The notes beneath the pieces are model-generated. The model did not search any database and was not told the origin of the DNA. It saw only the letters and a list, made by a program, of their open reading frames with translations. A DNA stretch of 64,000 bases from Marinobacter nauticus. Lineage in GTDB: Bacteria; Pseudomonadota; Gammaproteobacteria; Pseudomonadales; Oleiphilaceae. The position numbers and the translations under genes were made by a program. The DNA is taken from assembly GCF_003634635.1 (NCBI RefSeq), contig NZ_RBJB01000002.1, positions 1,143,020 to 1,207,019 on the forward strand. The letters run 5' to 3'. Positions 31,010 to 41,365 of the stretch are shown here, piece after piece (position 1 is the stretch's first letter; the number at the start of each line of letters is the position of its first letter).

Positions 31010-31816
31010 ATGTCACAGCAAGACACCGCGGTTCTGCTGCACCAACGGCGCGATGGCGTCTCGGAAGTGGTGTTGAACCGCCCGGACAAACGCAATGCCT
31101 TCGACGACGTGATCATCCAGCAGCTGATTCAGGCTCTGGAACACGTGGACCGGGATGAGCAAACCCAGATCGTTATCCTGCGCTCAGAGGGCAAACACTT
31201 TTCGGCAGGCGCCGACCTGGGCTGGATGCGCCGCATGGCGGACAACACCCGCCAGGAAAACCTGGACGACTCCCGGGAACTGGCCCGTCTGATGAACACC
31301 CTGAACCACCTGTCCAAGCCCGTGATCGGCCTGGTGCAGGGGGCGGCCTTCGGCGGCGCGGTCGGCCTCGCGGCCTGCTGCGACATTGTGCTGGCCACTG
31401 AAAAAGCCAGCTTCTGCCTGAGCGAAGTCAAACTCGGCCTGATTCCGGCCGTGATCAGCCCCTATGTGGTGCGAGCCATCGGCGAACGTCAGGCCCGGCG
31501 CTACTTCCTGTCGGCGGAAGTCTTCAGTGCTCAGGAGGCGCAGCACTACGGCCTGGTTCACCTGGTGTGCGAGGACGAACAGGCCATGCACCAGCGTTGC
31601 GACGAACTGCTGCTGCAACTCGCGCTGAACGGTCCCGAAGCCATGAAAGCAGCCAAAGACCTGGTCTTTGCGGTCAGCCACAAGACCATCACCTCCGAAG
31701 TGATTGACGACACCGCGCAGCGCATCGCCGATATTCGTGTGGGCGAAGAAGGCCAGGAAGGGCTCAGCGCTTTCCTGAACAAACGAAAGGCCAGTTGGAT
31801 TCCGGAGACACAATAA
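31010..31816 (+). CDS. liuC: Methylglutaconyl-CoA hydratase (enoyl-CoA hydratase family)
   Basis: 268-residue crotonase-fold protein with the oxyanion-hole segments (HFSAGADLGWMRRM and GAAFGGAVGLAACCDI). Position between liuB and liuD and the length point to hydration of 3-methylglutaconyl-CoA to HMG-CoA. Its TAA overlaps the liuD ATG by one base. Confidence 0.92.
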   Translation: MSQQDTAVLLHQRRDGVSEVVLNRPDKRNAFDDVIIQQLIQALEHVDRDEQTQIVILRSEGKHFSAGADLGWMRRMADNTRQENLDDSRELARLMNTLNHLSKPVIGLVQGAAFGGAVGLAACCDIVLATEKASFCLSEVKLGLIPAVISPYVVRAIGERQARRYFLSAEVFSAQEAQHYGLVHLVCEDEQAMHQRCDELLLQLALNGPEAMKAAKDLVFAVSHKTITSEVIDDTAQRIADIRVGEEGQEGLSAFLNKRKASWIPETQ

Positions 31817-33804
31817 TGTTTAACAAGATCCTGATAGCCAACCGGGGCGAAATCGCCTGCCGGATCATCCAGACGGCCCATCGAATGGGCATCCGCTGCG
31901 TGGCGGTCTATTCCGAAGCCGACGCCAACGCCCGGCACGTGGCCATGGCCGATGAGGCCTTCTACATCGGCCCTGCCCCCAGCTCTGAGAGCTACCTGCG
32001 GGCCGACAAGATTATCGAGATTGCCAAAGAAAGCGGCGCCCAGGCCATCCACCCGGGGTACGGCTTCCTGTCTGAAAACACTGACTTCGCGGAAGCCTGC
32101 GAAGCCAACGGTATCGTCTTCATCGGCCCGCCCTCTTCCGCCATTGCCGCCATGGGCTCCAAGTCCGCGGCAAAAGCGATCATGGAAGACGCCGGTGTAC
32201 CGCTGGTGCCGGGCTACCACGGCAAGGACCAGTCGCCGGACCTGCTGCGGGCTGAAGCCGAAAAATGCGGTTTCCCGCTGCTGCTGAAAGCGGTTGCCGG
32301 CGGCGGCGGTAAAGGCATGCGGGTGGTCGAGAACATGGCCGAATTCGACGATGCCCTGGCCGCGGCCCAGCGCGAGGCAAAAAATGCGTTCGGCAACCCG
32401 GACATGCTGATCGAGCGCTACCTGACCCAGCCACGCCATGTCGAAATCCAGGTGTTCTGCGATCAGTCCGGCAACGGCATCTATCTGGCCGAGCGGGACT
32501 GCTCCGTACAGCGCCGGCACCAGAAAGTGCTGGAAGAAGCGCCCGCCCCCGGCCTCAGTGAAGACACCCGCAAAGCCATGGGCGAAGCCGCGGTGCGGGC
32601 GGCCCAGGCCATCAGCTACGTGGGCGCCGGCACCGTCGAGTTTCTGTACGACGTGGACGGCTCCTTCTTTTTCATGGAAATGAATACCCGCCTGCAGGTA
32701 GAACACCCGGTCACCGAAATGGTCACCGGCCAGGATCTGGTGGAATGGCAACTGAAAGTGGCCTGGGGTGAGCCCCTGCCGCTGACCCAGGACCAGGTAA
32801 AGACCCGTGGCCACGCCATCGAGGCGCGTATCTACGCCGAAGATCCGGATCAGGACTTCCTGCCAGCCACCGGAACCCTGCGTTACCTGAGCACTCCGGA
32901 TGAGTCTGCCCACGTGCGGGTAGATACCGGCGTGACCGAAGGCGATGAAATCAGCATTCACTACGACCCGATGATTGCCAAACTCATCGTGTGGGACGAG
33001 ACCCGCGAACAGGCGGTCAACCGCATGGTTCAGGCCCTGGAGCACTACCGTATCGCCGGGCTGAAAACCAATATCCGGTTCCTGCATGCGGCGGTGGATG
33101 CGCAGCCATTCCGCGAAGCCGAACTGACCACCAACTTCATTGCCACTCACAACGACCTGCTGTTCCCGAAATCCAGACTGGATCTGGACAAGGCACTGGT
33201 GCTTGCCGCTGGGTTCATCCTGGAGCAACGCAAATCAGCGGAACCGGTTACCGGCGATCCCTGGTCGCCGTTCGGCCGCAAGAACAGCTGGCGCATGAAC
33301 TCCGAATACGCCCAGCCTCTCACCCTTCAGGTGGGCGACGATAAACACGAGCTCAAGATCCTGGAACGGGATGACCGCTACCAGGTGTTCGTGGGCGGCA
33401 GCGTGTACCACCTGAACGCCAAACTGAATGACGATTACCTGCAGGCGGTCATCAACGGCCACCGGCTAAGCGTGCACGGCAACCTGCACAACGAAGAACT
33501 GGTGCTCTTCTACGAGGGCGATACCTTCAAGTGCACCGTATACCGGGAAACCTACGGGTTTGAGGAAATGGCCAGCGAAGGCAGCCTGGCGGCGCCCATG
33601 AACGGCTCCGTAGTGGCGATTCAGGCCCAGGTAGGCGACAAGGTAACGGCCGGCCAGACGCTGGTGATCATGGAAGCCATGAAAATGGAACACGCCATCA
33701 AGGCGCCCGCCGATGGTGTGGTTTCCGAGATTTTCTACGCCGAGGGTGACCAGGTGGCCGAGGGTGCGGAACTCATCGCCATCGACACCGGGGAGGCAGA
33801 ATAA
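31816..33804 (+). CDS. liuD: Methylcrotonyl-CoA carboxylase biotin-containing (alpha) subunit
   Basis: 662 residues: biotin carboxylase N-terminal domain ([17 protein letters not shown]), ATP-grasp domain with the Gly-rich loop [11 protein letters not shown], biotin carboxylase C-terminal domain, then a biotinyl domain with the modified Lys near 621 (EAMKMEHAI). The ATG at 31816 overlaps the liuC stop by one base; a longer frame from 31795 is not needed. The liuE ATG overlaps this stop in the same way. Confidence 0.95.
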   Translation: MFNKILIANRGEIACRIIQTAHRMGIRCVAVYSEADANARHVAMADEAFYIGPAPSSESYLRADKIIEIAKESGAQAIHPGYGFLSENTDFAEACEANGIVFIGPPSSAIAAMGSKSAAKAIMEDAGVPLVPGYHGKDQSPDLLRAEAEKCGFPLLLKAVAGGGGKGMRVVENMAEFDDALAAAQREAKNAFGNPDMLIERYLTQPRHVEIQVFCDQSGNGIYLAERDCSVQRRHQKVLEEAPAPGLSEDTRKAMGEAAVRAAQAISYVGAGTVEFLYDVDGSFFFMEMNTRLQVEHPVTEMVTGQDLVEWQLKVAWGEPLPLTQDQVKTRGHAIEARIYAEDPDQDFLPATGTLRYLSTPDESAHVRVDTGVTEGDEISIHYDPMIAKLIVWDETREQAVNRMVQALEHYRIAGLKTNIRFLHAAVDAQPFREAELTTNFIATHNDLLFPKSRLDLDKALVLAAGFILEQRKSAEPVTGDPWSPFGRKNSWRMNSEYAQPLTLQVGDDKHELKILERDDRYQVFVGGSVYHLNAKLNDDYLQAVINGHRLSVHGNLHNEELVLFYEGDTFKCTVYRETYGFEEMASEGSLAAPMNGSVVAIQAQVGDKVTAGQTLVIMEAMKMEHAIKAPADGVVSEIFYAEGDQVAEGAELIAIDTGEAE

Positions 33805-34712
33805 TGGCCTTTCCAAAGCAGGCTCGGTTGGTGGAAATGAGCCCCAGGGACGGGCTCCAGAATGAGCCCGGCGATGTGATCGCCACCGGGGTCAAAACCG
33901 GCCTGATCGACCGGCTGGCCGATTGCGGTCTCAACCACATCGAGGCCGCCAGCTTCGTATCACCCAAATGGGTGCCGCAAATGGGCGACGCGGCCGCAGT
34001 GATGGCCGGCATCACCCGTAAACCCGGCGTTCGCTACTCGGCCCTTACCCCGAACCTGAAAGGATTCGAGGGCGCCCTGGCGGCCGGGGCCGACGAAGTG
34101 GCGGTATTCGGTGCGGCATCGGAGTCCTTCACCCAAAAGAACATCAACTGCACGATTGCTGAAAGCCTGGAGCGCTTTGCACCGGTGGTTGAAGAAGCCC
34201 GCAAACACGGCATTCCCGTGCGCGGTTACGTGTCTACCGTGATGGGCTGCCCGTACGAAGGCGATATCCAACCGGCACAAGTGGCCTCCGTGGCCAAGGC
34301 CCTGTACGACATGGGCTGCCACGAAATTTCCCTGGGCGACACCATCGGCGTGGGTACGCCACTGAAAGCCAAGCGCATGCTCGAAGCCGTGGCTGCCCAT
34401 GTGCCTATGGACAAACTGGCGGCGCATTTCCACGACACCTATGGCCAGGCCCTGGCCAACCTGTACTCAGTACTGGAAGAGGGCGTAAGCGTGATTGACG
34501 CCTCTGTGGCCGGTCTGGGCGGCTGCCCTTATGCCAAAGGGGCATCTGGCAACGTAGCCACCGAAGACGTGCTATACCTGCTTAACGGCCTGGGCATCGA
34601 TACCGGCGTGGATCTGAACAAGCTGGTGAAAACCGGCGACTGGATCTGCGCGCAACTGAAACGTCATAACGGCTCTAAAGTGGGCCAGGCACTCGGGGGC
34701 CTGTGCCAGTAA
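33804..34712 (+). CDS. liuE: Hydroxymethylglutaryl-CoA lyase
   Basis: 302-residue TIM-barrel lyase. N-terminal [13 protein letters not shown] (metal and substrate site) and the C-terminal signature [14 protein letters not shown] with the catalytic Cys are intact. Splits HMG-CoA into acetyl-CoA and acetoacetate, the last specific step of leucine breakdown. Confidence 0.95.
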   Translation: MAFPKQARLVEMSPRDGLQNEPGDVIATGVKTGLIDRLADCGLNHIEAASFVSPKWVPQMGDAAAVMAGITRKPGVRYSALTPNLKGFEGALAAGADEVAVFGAASESFTQKNINCTIAESLERFAPVVEEARKHGIPVRGYVSTVMGCPYEGDIQPAQVASVAKALYDMGCHEISLGDTIGVGTPLKAKRMLEAVAAHVPMDKLAAHFHDTYGQALANLYSVLEEGVSVIDASVAGLGGCPYAKGASGNVATEDVLYLLNGLGIDTGVDLNKLVKTGDWICAQLKRHNGSKVGQALGGLCQ

Positions 34713-34752
34713 CTTTCCAGCCCTCAACTACAAAAACAATGGAGGCAGAGAC

Positions 34753-36441
34753 ATGAGCAAGACTCTCCCAAGTTACACCAGTGGTATCGCAGAAAAGCCA
34801 CTGCTGGGCATGACCATCGGCGATATGCTGGACCGCACCGCCCAACAGTTTCCCGACAACGAGGCTCTGGTGTGCCTGCACCAGGACATTCGCTGGACTT
34901 ACAAAGAGTTCGTCGACAAGGTGAACGAGGCGGCCCGGGCGTTCATGGCCATCGGCGTCAAGCGTGGCGACCGCGTGGGCATCTGGTCACCCAACCGTTA
35001 CGAATGGACCGTTACCCAGTTTGCGACTGCGAAAGTAGGCGCCATTCTGGTAAACATCAACCCGGCCTACGGTGTGCACGAGCTGAAGTACGCAATGAAT
35101 CTGGCCGGCATCAGCGTTCTGGTTACCGCCGACAACTTCAAAACCTCCAACTACCGGGAAATGATCTACGAGCTGGCCCCGGAACTGAAGCGCAGCGCAC
35201 CCGGTAAACTCAAAGCTGACAACGTCCCCGATCTCCGGGCGGTCATTAACGTACACCCGGATAACCACGAGGGTATGTGGACTTGGCAGGATTTCCTGGG
35301 CTTTGCCGGCGACGTATCAGAGGCGGACCTTGCCAAGCGTCAGGATGAGCTGCAGTTCGACGACCCCATCAATATCCAGTTCACCTCCGGTACCACCGGC
35401 AACCCGAAAGGCGCCACGCTCACCCACCACAACATTCTGAACAACGGCTATTTTGTTGGTGAAAGCCAGCGCCTGACCGAGAACGACCGGCTGGTGATTC
35501 CTGTGCCGCTCTACCATTGCTTCGGCATGGTGATGGGCAACCTGGGCTGCATCACCCATGGCACCGCCATGATCTACCCGAGCGAAGGCTTTGACCCGAA
35601 AACCGTACTCCAGGCCGTCCACCAGGAAAAAGCCACGGCCTTGTACGGTGTGCCCACCATGTTTATCGCCGAACTGGCCGACCCGGAGTTCGATAGCTAC
35701 GACCTCTCCACCCTGCGCACCGGCATCATGGCGGGTTCCATCTGCCCCGCCGAAGTCATGAAGAAGGTCAACGGCAAAATGCACATGAAGGAAGTGCAGA
35801 TTGCCTACGGCATGACGGAAACCAGCCCGGTTTCCACCCAGACCAGTTCCCTCGACCCGTTCGAGAAGCAGGTCACTACCGTAGGCCGCACCCAGCCGCA
35901 CCTGGAAACCAAGATTGTCGACCCGGGCACCGGCAACGTCATGCCCCGAGGTGAGATTGGCGAACTGTGTACCCGCGGCTACAGCGTGATGCTGAAGTAC
36001 TGGAACAACGAGGAAAAGACCCGCGAAGCCATCGACGATGCCGGCTGGATGCACACCGGCGACCTGGCGACCATGGACGAGGATGGTTACATCCAGATCG
36101 TGGGCCGCATCAAGGACATGGTGATCCGCGGTGGTGAAAACATCTACCCGAAAGAGATCGAAGAGTTCCTCTACACCCACCCAGCCATTGAAGAGGTGCA
36201 GGTAACCGGTATTCCGGACGAGAAGTACGGTGAAGAGCTGATTGCCTGGGTGAAACTGCGGCCCGATGCAGACCCGGTAACCGCGGAGGACCTGCAGGCC
36301 TTCTGCAAGGGCAAGATTGCCCACTTCAAGATTCCCAAAAACTACAAGTTTGTGGATGCATTCCCGATGACCGTGACCGGGAAGATCCAGAAGTTCAAGA
36401 TGCGGGAAATCTCGATTGAGGAAATGGGACTGAAGCAATAA
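34753..36441 (+). CDS. AMP-binding acyl-CoA synthetase (LiuF/FadD-like)
   Basis: 562 residues of the acyl-adenylate-forming family. P-loop-like motif [18 protein letters not shown], the A5-like motif [10 protein letters not shown], and a C-terminal Lys in [15 protein letters not shown]. It activates a carboxylic acid with ATP and CoA. As the last gene of the liu operon it could serve acetoacetate or a branched or medium-chain acid; the sequence does not say which. ATG preceded by GGAGG at seven bases. Confidence 0.88.
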   Translation: MSKTLPSYTSGIAEKPLLGMTIGDMLDRTAQQFPDNEALVCLHQDIRWTYKEFVDKVNEAARAFMAIGVKRGDRVGIWSPNRYEWTVTQFATAKVGAILVNINPAYGVHELKYAMNLAGISVLVTADNFKTSNYREMIYELAPELKRSAPGKLKADNVPDLRAVINVHPDNHEGMWTWQDFLGFAGDVSEADLAKRQDELQFDDPINIQFTSGTTGNPKGATLTHHNILNNGYFVGESQRLTENDRLVIPVPLYHCFGMVMGNLGCITHGTAMIYPSEGFDPKTVLQAVHQEKATALYGVPTMFIAELADPEFDSYDLSTLRTGIMAGSICPAEVMKKVNGKMHMKEVQIAYGMTETSPVSTQTSSLDPFEKQVTTVGRTQPHLETKIVDPGTGNVMPRGEIGELCTRGYSVMLKYWNNEEKTREAIDDAGWMHTGDLATMDEDGYIQIVGRIKDMVIRGGENIYPKEIEEFLYTHPAIEEVQVTGIPDEKYGEELIAWVKLRPDADPVTAEDLQAFCKGKIAHFKIPKNYKFVDAFPMTVTGKIQKFKMREISIEEMGLKQ

Positions 36442-36462
36442 TCGAATACCGCCCAACCCCAG

Positions 36463-36486
36463 GAAACCCGGCCACGGCCGGGTTTC
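36463..36486 (+). terminator. Rho-independent terminator of the liu operon
   Basis: GAAACCCGGCC and GGCCGGGTTTC form an 11-base perfect stem with a two-base loop (realistically a slightly shorter stem), 21 bases after the synthetase stop. The T content after it is modest. It may also end the convergent MFS gene. Confidence 0.75.
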
Positions 36487-36501
36487 TGCTATCAGTGAAA
36501 C

Positions 36502-37767
36502 CTAATGCTTGCTCATACGCTTGTACCGGTAGGGCTCACCCTCTTCATTCTGCAGTTGATAATCGTAGGCAGCCTGGAGCCCGGTTTCGTCTTCCGTCTC
36601 GTCCTCCGGTTCCTGCTCCAGATAGCGCGGGTATAGAGGTGAAAACATGGCCACGACAATGCCAATAGCGCAGAAGAACCCAAAGGCATCGGCATAGCCC
36701 ACCTGCCCCACCAGCATACCGACCACAGGCGAGCCCGCTGCCTGTCCCAGAGACACCGCCATGAATGGCAGCACCGGCCCCATGGACAGCCGCCCCGGCA
36801 ACAAACGAATCCCTGTCATCAGGTACAGCCCGGTCAGACTCATATAGGCCAGCCCGAACACCAGGGCTGAAAACCCTGCCAGCGGCAGGTTGTCTGGACT
36901 GGCAGCCAACAGAGCCAGGCTCGCCGCAAGCATCATCAACATCAATGCCTGGGTGATCGGCGGGTTATTGCGGTCTGCCAGATCGGCAACCACAGCACCA
37001 CCCAGGCCAGCAACCCCAACCCCCAGCCACAGCCAGGCGGTGGAATCGGAACTCATTTCACCCAGGTTCACCACCAGGTCGGGCGCGAAAATCCAGTAGG
37101 CCGCCGAGACAAAACCCATCATGAAGCCAAAGATCGAGAGCCGTAACAGGCGCCACCACTGCAAGGCCGTGATCGCCGGCGGTGGCGCTGCGTTAGATGG
37201 CATCACCCGTGAAACCGAAGGCAGGAAAAACCAGGTGGCAAACACCCCGATCAGGGCAAGAACGGCAAAAGACGCGTAGGTATAGCGCCAGGCCCCGGCC
37301 AGAAAAAGAACCGTGGGCACCGCGACCATCACACCCACGCTGGTGCCAGCATTCATCACCGAGCTGACCCGGCCATGCATCGAGCGCCGAACCAGTGCCT
37401 GCATGGCCGCTGTCAGGGCAGGCATCATCAGGCCCGTGCAGATACCACAGGCAAATACGCCCAGCCCCAGTGACAGGGCACCGGCCGACTGACTGATCAA
37501 AGCCAGTCCGACTACCCCGAAAACGCCGGAGGCCATCGCCGTATTCCGGGCGCCGAGACGGTCGGCACACCAGGGCGCCACCACCGACGCCAGGGCAAAG
37601 CTGATCAGAGGGAGTGCACCGATGATACCGATCACATGGGGCGACAAAGACAGATCCGCACGAATGGGCGGAACAAACAGACCGAAGGCGAAGCGCGCAA
37701 GGCCGAAGCTGATCGCAATCAACCCCGCGCCCAGGAGCGCGAACGCTGTGCTGGAGGGAAACTTCAT
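36502..37767 (-). CDS. MFS transporter
   Basis: 421 residues with twelve predicted spans and the MFS loop 2-3 motif (CADRLGARNTAMASG). N-terminal span AISFGLARFAFGLFVPPIR is typical of YbfB/AraJ-like MFS proteins. Substrate unknown. It stands between the liu and phn clusters, facing the liu operon, with no sign of belonging to either. Confidence 0.85.
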   Translation of the reverse strand: MKFPSSTAFALLGAGLIAISFGLARFAFGLFVPPIRADLSLSPHVIGIIGALPLISFALASVVAPWCADRLGARNTAMASGVFGVVGLALISQSAGALSLGLGVFACGICTGLMMPALTAAMQALVRRSMHGRVSSVMNAGTSVGVMVAVPTVLFLAGAWRYTYASFAVLALIGVFATWFFLPSVSRVMPSNAAPPPAITALQWWRLLRLSIFGFMMGFVSAAYWIFAPDLVVNLGEMSSDSTAWLWLGVGVAGLGGAVVADLADRNNPPITQALMLMMLAASLALLAASPDNLPLAGFSALVFGLAYMSLTGLYLMTGIRLLPGRLSMGPVLPFMAVSLGQAAGSPVVGMLVGQVGYADAFGFFCAIGIVVAMFSPLYPRYLEQEPEDETEDETGLQAAYDYQLQNEEGEPYRYKRMSKH

Positions 37768-37922
37768 ATCGGTCTGCCCTGCTCGCTGTCCATAGCGGTC
37801 AGCGTAGACAGCAAAACCACCAGCATCAAGCCGGTCGCCGGAATCCCACCGCTCAGCCAGTCGTCGTCACACAACCGTAACACGCCTGAAGCACAATCTG
37901 GTGTATACCAAAGGAGTTAACA

Positions 37923-38585
37923 ATGCTAGCCATTTTTGATCTGGACGAGACCCTGATTCAGGGGGACAGCTCTCAATTGTTCACCGAGTTCCTTCGGGCA
38001 CAGGAGATCGAGCGCACTGACGATGCCCTCGATAAAGACCGGGATTTCATGTCGGACTACCGACAAGGCCGGCTGAACCTTCAGGCGTATATGGAATTCA
38101 GCCTGGCACCGCTGCAGGGCTGGCACCGGGAGCAACTCAACACCCTCGTCAGCCGGTTTATTGATTGTGTCATTGCGTCACGGGTGTTACCGACCGGCCG
38201 CGAGCGTGTTGCGTGGCATAAGGCCCAGGGGCACCGGGTGTTGATAATATCGGCCACCGGCGAACATCTGGTCAAACCCATTGCCCAGCATCTGGGCATT
38301 GAGGAAGGCATCGGCGTGGAAGTGGAATGGCGCGACGGAAGCCTGACCGGACAGATCGGGCCAAGGCGCCCCTTCCAGGAAGGTAAGGTGGCCGCCCTGC
38401 GCGAATGGCTGGGGAGGGACCAGGTAACACCGGAAAAGACCTGGTTCTATTCCGACTCGCATAACGATCTGCCGCTACTGGAACGAGTTGATTTCCCTGT
38501 TGCGGTCAACCCGGACCCCAGGCTGAGACAACACGCCCAGAAACACGGCTGGCAGATCCTGACAGATTCTGCGACCCTGCCATGA
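37923..38585 (+). CDS. HAD-IB family phosphatase-like protein
   Basis: 220 residues. HAD motif I DLDETL near residue 5, motif II ISAT, and motif IV YSDSHNDLPLL match the SerB/HAD-IB subfamily. These dephosphorylate phosphoserine or other small phosphate esters. Not named serB because the length and N-terminus fit the broader HAD-IB group. ATG preceded by AAGGAG. Convergent with the DMT gene; bases 38586-38660 hold nothing clear. Confidence 0.85.
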   Translation: MLAIFDLDETLIQGDSSQLFTEFLRAQEIERTDDALDKDRDFMSDYRQGRLNLQAYMEFSLAPLQGWHREQLNTLVSRFIDCVIASRVLPTGRERVAWHKAQGHRVLIISATGEHLVKPIAQHLGIEEGIGVEVEWRDGSLTGQIGPRRPFQEGKVAALREWLGRDQVTPEKTWFYSDSHNDLPLLERVDFPVAVNPDPRLRQHAQKHGWQILTDSATLP

Positions 38586-38660
38586 TGCTACGACACCTGG
38601 CAATAGCCCGGGCATGTCTTGCGGCGCCAGCGATCGTGCCGGCCGCCGCCCCTTCCCCGG

Positions 38661-39566
38661 TTATCCCAAAACCACAAGCAGCAAGCCGGCCAGTATGGTC
38701 AGAACCCCCACGACCTTCGGCCCATGCAAGGCCTCGCCCAGGAAATACCAGCCCAGGGCTACGCCCATGGGAATACTGATTTGCCGGAACGCGACAACGT
38801 AACTCACATCGTCCGCATAGGCCATAGCCCAAACCACCAACGCGTAGGTGCCCAGAATCAGGATGCCAGCCGCCATGGTGCTGCGCCAATTTGCGGCCAG
38901 CTTCCTCAAAAGTCGTCGCTCTTCGGATTGTAACCACAGACCAAGACTGAGCCAGCACAGCGCCGACCAGGCCTGGAGAATCACGAACACGAGTGCCACC
39001 TCGGCGTCCTGCGCCAGTCCCGCCAATAGCGCCCGCATCCGCTCGGTGGCCAGATCATCAACCATGGAGTAACCGGCCGTGCTGGCTGCGGCCAACAGCG
39101 CAAACAACGTGGCCAGGTTACGGTAGTTCGCCAGCGTGAAGTCGCGGAATCGCTGCATTGGCAGAACAATACACCCAGCCACAATCAGAATGATCCCTAT
39201 AACCGCAGCAGTGGTGATTGCCTCCGCGGTGCCAAGGAACAACGTGCCCACTAACAGGATGATCAGCGGCGAAGAACGGGCCAGCGGGTAAACCACCGAC
39301 AATTCCCCGTGTCGGTAAGCTGCCGCCAGACTGCTCAGGTAGGTAGCCTGAAAGAAACCGGTCGCGACCACCAGCCACCAGATCCCTGCGTCCAGTTCCG
39401 GCAACATCCGGTGGTAATACAGTAAGACTGGCAATGTCAGAAAGGCGCCCCAGAAGGTGCTATACCAGAAGAAAGCACCAGTGGGACTGACTTTTTTGCC
39501 AAACAGGTTCCAACCCGCATGGGCCAGCGCCGACACCAGTACAATAACAATCGCGGTTGGTGTCAT
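38661..39566 (-). CDS. EamA/DMT-family transporter at the end of the AEP importer operon
   Basis: 301 residues with ten hydrophobic spans, an EamA-type drug/metabolite transporter (two repeats; HAGWNLFGKK, then ARSSPLIILLVGTLFLG, later MAYADDVSYVVAFRQISIPMG). Start at ATG 39566; the open frame runs to 39668 but the extra residues overlap the permease gene and are not hydrophobic. Only 19 bases separate it from the permease stop, so it is probably the last gene of the phnS-T-permease operon. It might export a metabolite such as an amine or amino acid, or widen uptake. Confidence 0.83.
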   Translation of the reverse strand: MTPTAIVIVLVSALAHAGWNLFGKKVSPTGAFFWYSTFWGAFLTLPVLLYYHRMLPELDAGIWWLVVATGFFQATYLSSLAAAYRHGELSVVYPLARSSPLIILLVGTLFLGTAEAITTAAVIGIILIVAGCIVLPMQRFRDFTLANYRNLATLFALLAAASTAGYSMVDDLATERMRALLAGLAQDAEVALVFVILQAWSALCWLSLGLWLQSEERRLLRKLAANWRSTMAAGILILGTYALVVWAMAYADDVSYVVAFRQISIPMGVALGWYFLGEALHGPKVVGVLTILAGLLLVVLG

Positions 39567-39585
39567 AGGATCACTGCCGGGCCGT

Positions 39586-41316
39586 TCATTCGGTGCCCTG
39601 GCGCCAGGCCCGCGTAGACCGATCCACCCAGAAGCGCAGGCCACCCTGAATGAGCTTCGCGGCAGCACAAGTGGTGGTTATCAGGATCGCCATGGCGGCG
39701 GCGGGCGCAATGTCTCCCGCTTCATCCATGTTGAGTACCGCGACAGAGGCGAGTTGTGAATCGTGACCGTACAGGAAGACCACCGCAGACACCGTGGTCA
39801 TGGCGTTAACGAAAAGGTAGAGCGCAACGTCAAGAATCGCCGGCAGACACAAGGGCAAGGTCACGGTGAACAGGACCCGCCAGCGAGACGCTTTCAGGGA
39901 CTCGCCCACCGCTTCGAACTCCTGATCAAGCTGCTTTAACGCCGTTACCGCCGTCAGGTGGGACACCGCGTAAAAATGGCTCACGGTACACAGAATCAGA
40001 ATAAACAGCGTGCCGTAGATCCCGTTAATCGGGTTATCCGGATGATTAAAGAAGAAAATATACGACAACCCAAGCACCAGGCCAGGTACCGCCAGCGGCA
40101 ACAGCGACAGGAACTGAAAAACACCGGTCAGCAGCCTCGGCTGGGGTGTGCGCTCCATCAGCCAGGCGTTGAAGAAAACCAGCAGTGTCCCGATTACCAT
40201 GGTGCCCAGGGCCATTTGCAGGCTATTGGTATAGGCGCCCCAGCCACCCCCGTCCATACGGCCGAACTGATAGTTGTTCAGGCTCAGTTCCAGATTGTAC
40301 GGCCAGAAAGTCACGAACGAGGCGTAGACAGCCATACCGATAATGGCCAGGATGAACAGGATCGTCGGCGCCAGCATAACAGCACCGATGACATCCCTCC
40401 TGTGGTCCCGGCGCGGCCGGTAAGGAACCGAACGCGCGGTAAAGCTTGCCGATTGCTTGCGCTGCACATAGCGGTCGGCCAGAAAGGCCAGCATGGCGGG
40501 CAGCAAAAGCAGCACGCTGACGACGGCCCCCATTTCAAATTTCTGTTGCCCGATCACCTGTTTGTAGATGTCGGTAGCCAACACGTCGAATTGCCCGCCA
40601 ATCACCTTGGGCACCCCGAAGTCAGTGATCACCAGAGTGAAAACCACAAACGCGGCACTGACCAGTCCATAACGGGCACCTGGCACCGTCACGGTCCAGA
40701 AGGTGCGCCAGGGGCTCGCCTTCAACGCGGTTGCGGCCTCATAGTGCCGACCATCGGCATTGTCCATTGCCGTCAGCAGAATCATCAGTGCATGGGGAAA
40801 CGTCCAGAAACAGGACCCCATGATAATACCGATGGGGCCGTAGATTTCGGCACCGAACAACCAGCTTTTCAGGACACCCTGATTCCCGAACAGATACACC
40901 AGGCTGATCGCTGGCAACAGAGAGGGCGCCAGTATCGGCAGCACCAGAACCCCGCGGATCCAGCCGGTCATCGGCAGGCGAGTTCGTGTCAACGCCCAGG
41001 CCGCCATAAACGCCAGACCGACCACCACCAGGGTGCTCAGTCCCGCAACCCAGAGGGAGTTGAAAAACGCCGATTCGATGCCGCCGGAACTCAGATAATG
41101 GGCAAAGTTGTCGAGCCCGACAAAGTCACCGGCCTTGTTCTCCACACTCTTGGACAACAGGGTATAGAGCGGCGCCAGAACCAGAAGGCTCAAAACCGCG
41201 CAGCCGAGCACCAGCAGCAACGCAAACAGCCAGCGCCCGGTGACACGCTGCCGGAGTTCCGACAAGGCCCCGGCCCTGCGTGAGGGCGAGGTTAAAGGTA
41301 CAGAGGAATCCATCAT
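39586..41316 (-). CDS. AEP ABC transporter permease (two permease domains fused)
   Basis: About 576 residues with twelve spans in two homologous halves, each with a binding-protein-dependent permease EAA-like loop (EAATALKASPWRTFWTVTVPG, and EAVGESLKASRWRVLFTVTLPL). This is the arrangement of PhnU/PhnV-type or iron(III)-type importers encoded as one chain. Together with the binding protein and ATPase it would import 2-aminoethylphosphonate. Start uncertain: ATG 41316 fits the first span; ATG 41346 is in frame; the gene starts 50 bases after phnT. Confidence 0.87.
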   Translation of the reverse strand: MMDSSVPLTSPSRRAGALSELRQRVTGRWLFALLLVLGCAVLSLLVLAPLYTLLSKSVENKAGDFVGLDNFAHYLSSGGIESAFFNSLWVAGLSTLVVVGLAFMAAWALTRTRLPMTGWIRGVLVLPILAPSLLPAISLVYLFGNQGVLKSWLFGAEIYGPIGIIMGSCFWTFPHALMILLTAMDNADGRHYEAATALKASPWRTFWTVTVPGARYGLVSAAFVVFTLVITDFGVPKVIGGQFDVLATDIYKQVIGQQKFEMGAVVSVLLLLPAMLAFLADRYVQRKQSASFTARSVPYRPRRDHRRDVIGAVMLAPTILFILAIIGMAVYASFVTFWPYNLELSLNNYQFGRMDGGGWGAYTNSLQMALGTMVIGTLLVFFNAWLMERTPQPRLLTGVFQFLSLLPLAVPGLVLGLSYIFFFNHPDNPINGIYGTLFILILCTVSHFYAVSHLTAVTALKQLDQEFEAVGESLKASRWRVLFTVTLPLCLPAILDVALYLFVNAMTTVSAVVFLYGHDSQLASVAVLNMDEAGDIAPAAAMAILITTTCAAAKLIQGGLRFWVDRSTRAWRQGTE

Positions 41317-41365
41317 GAAGGTCTTACCAGGGTGAAACGAGGGCATCGGGTTTTCGCGACCTCTT

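Noticed and set aside
37923..38585. HAD protein as part of the phosphonate pathway
   Set aside because: Opposite strand, no PhnR palindrome upstream, and motifs of the SerB-type rather than the phosphonatase group.
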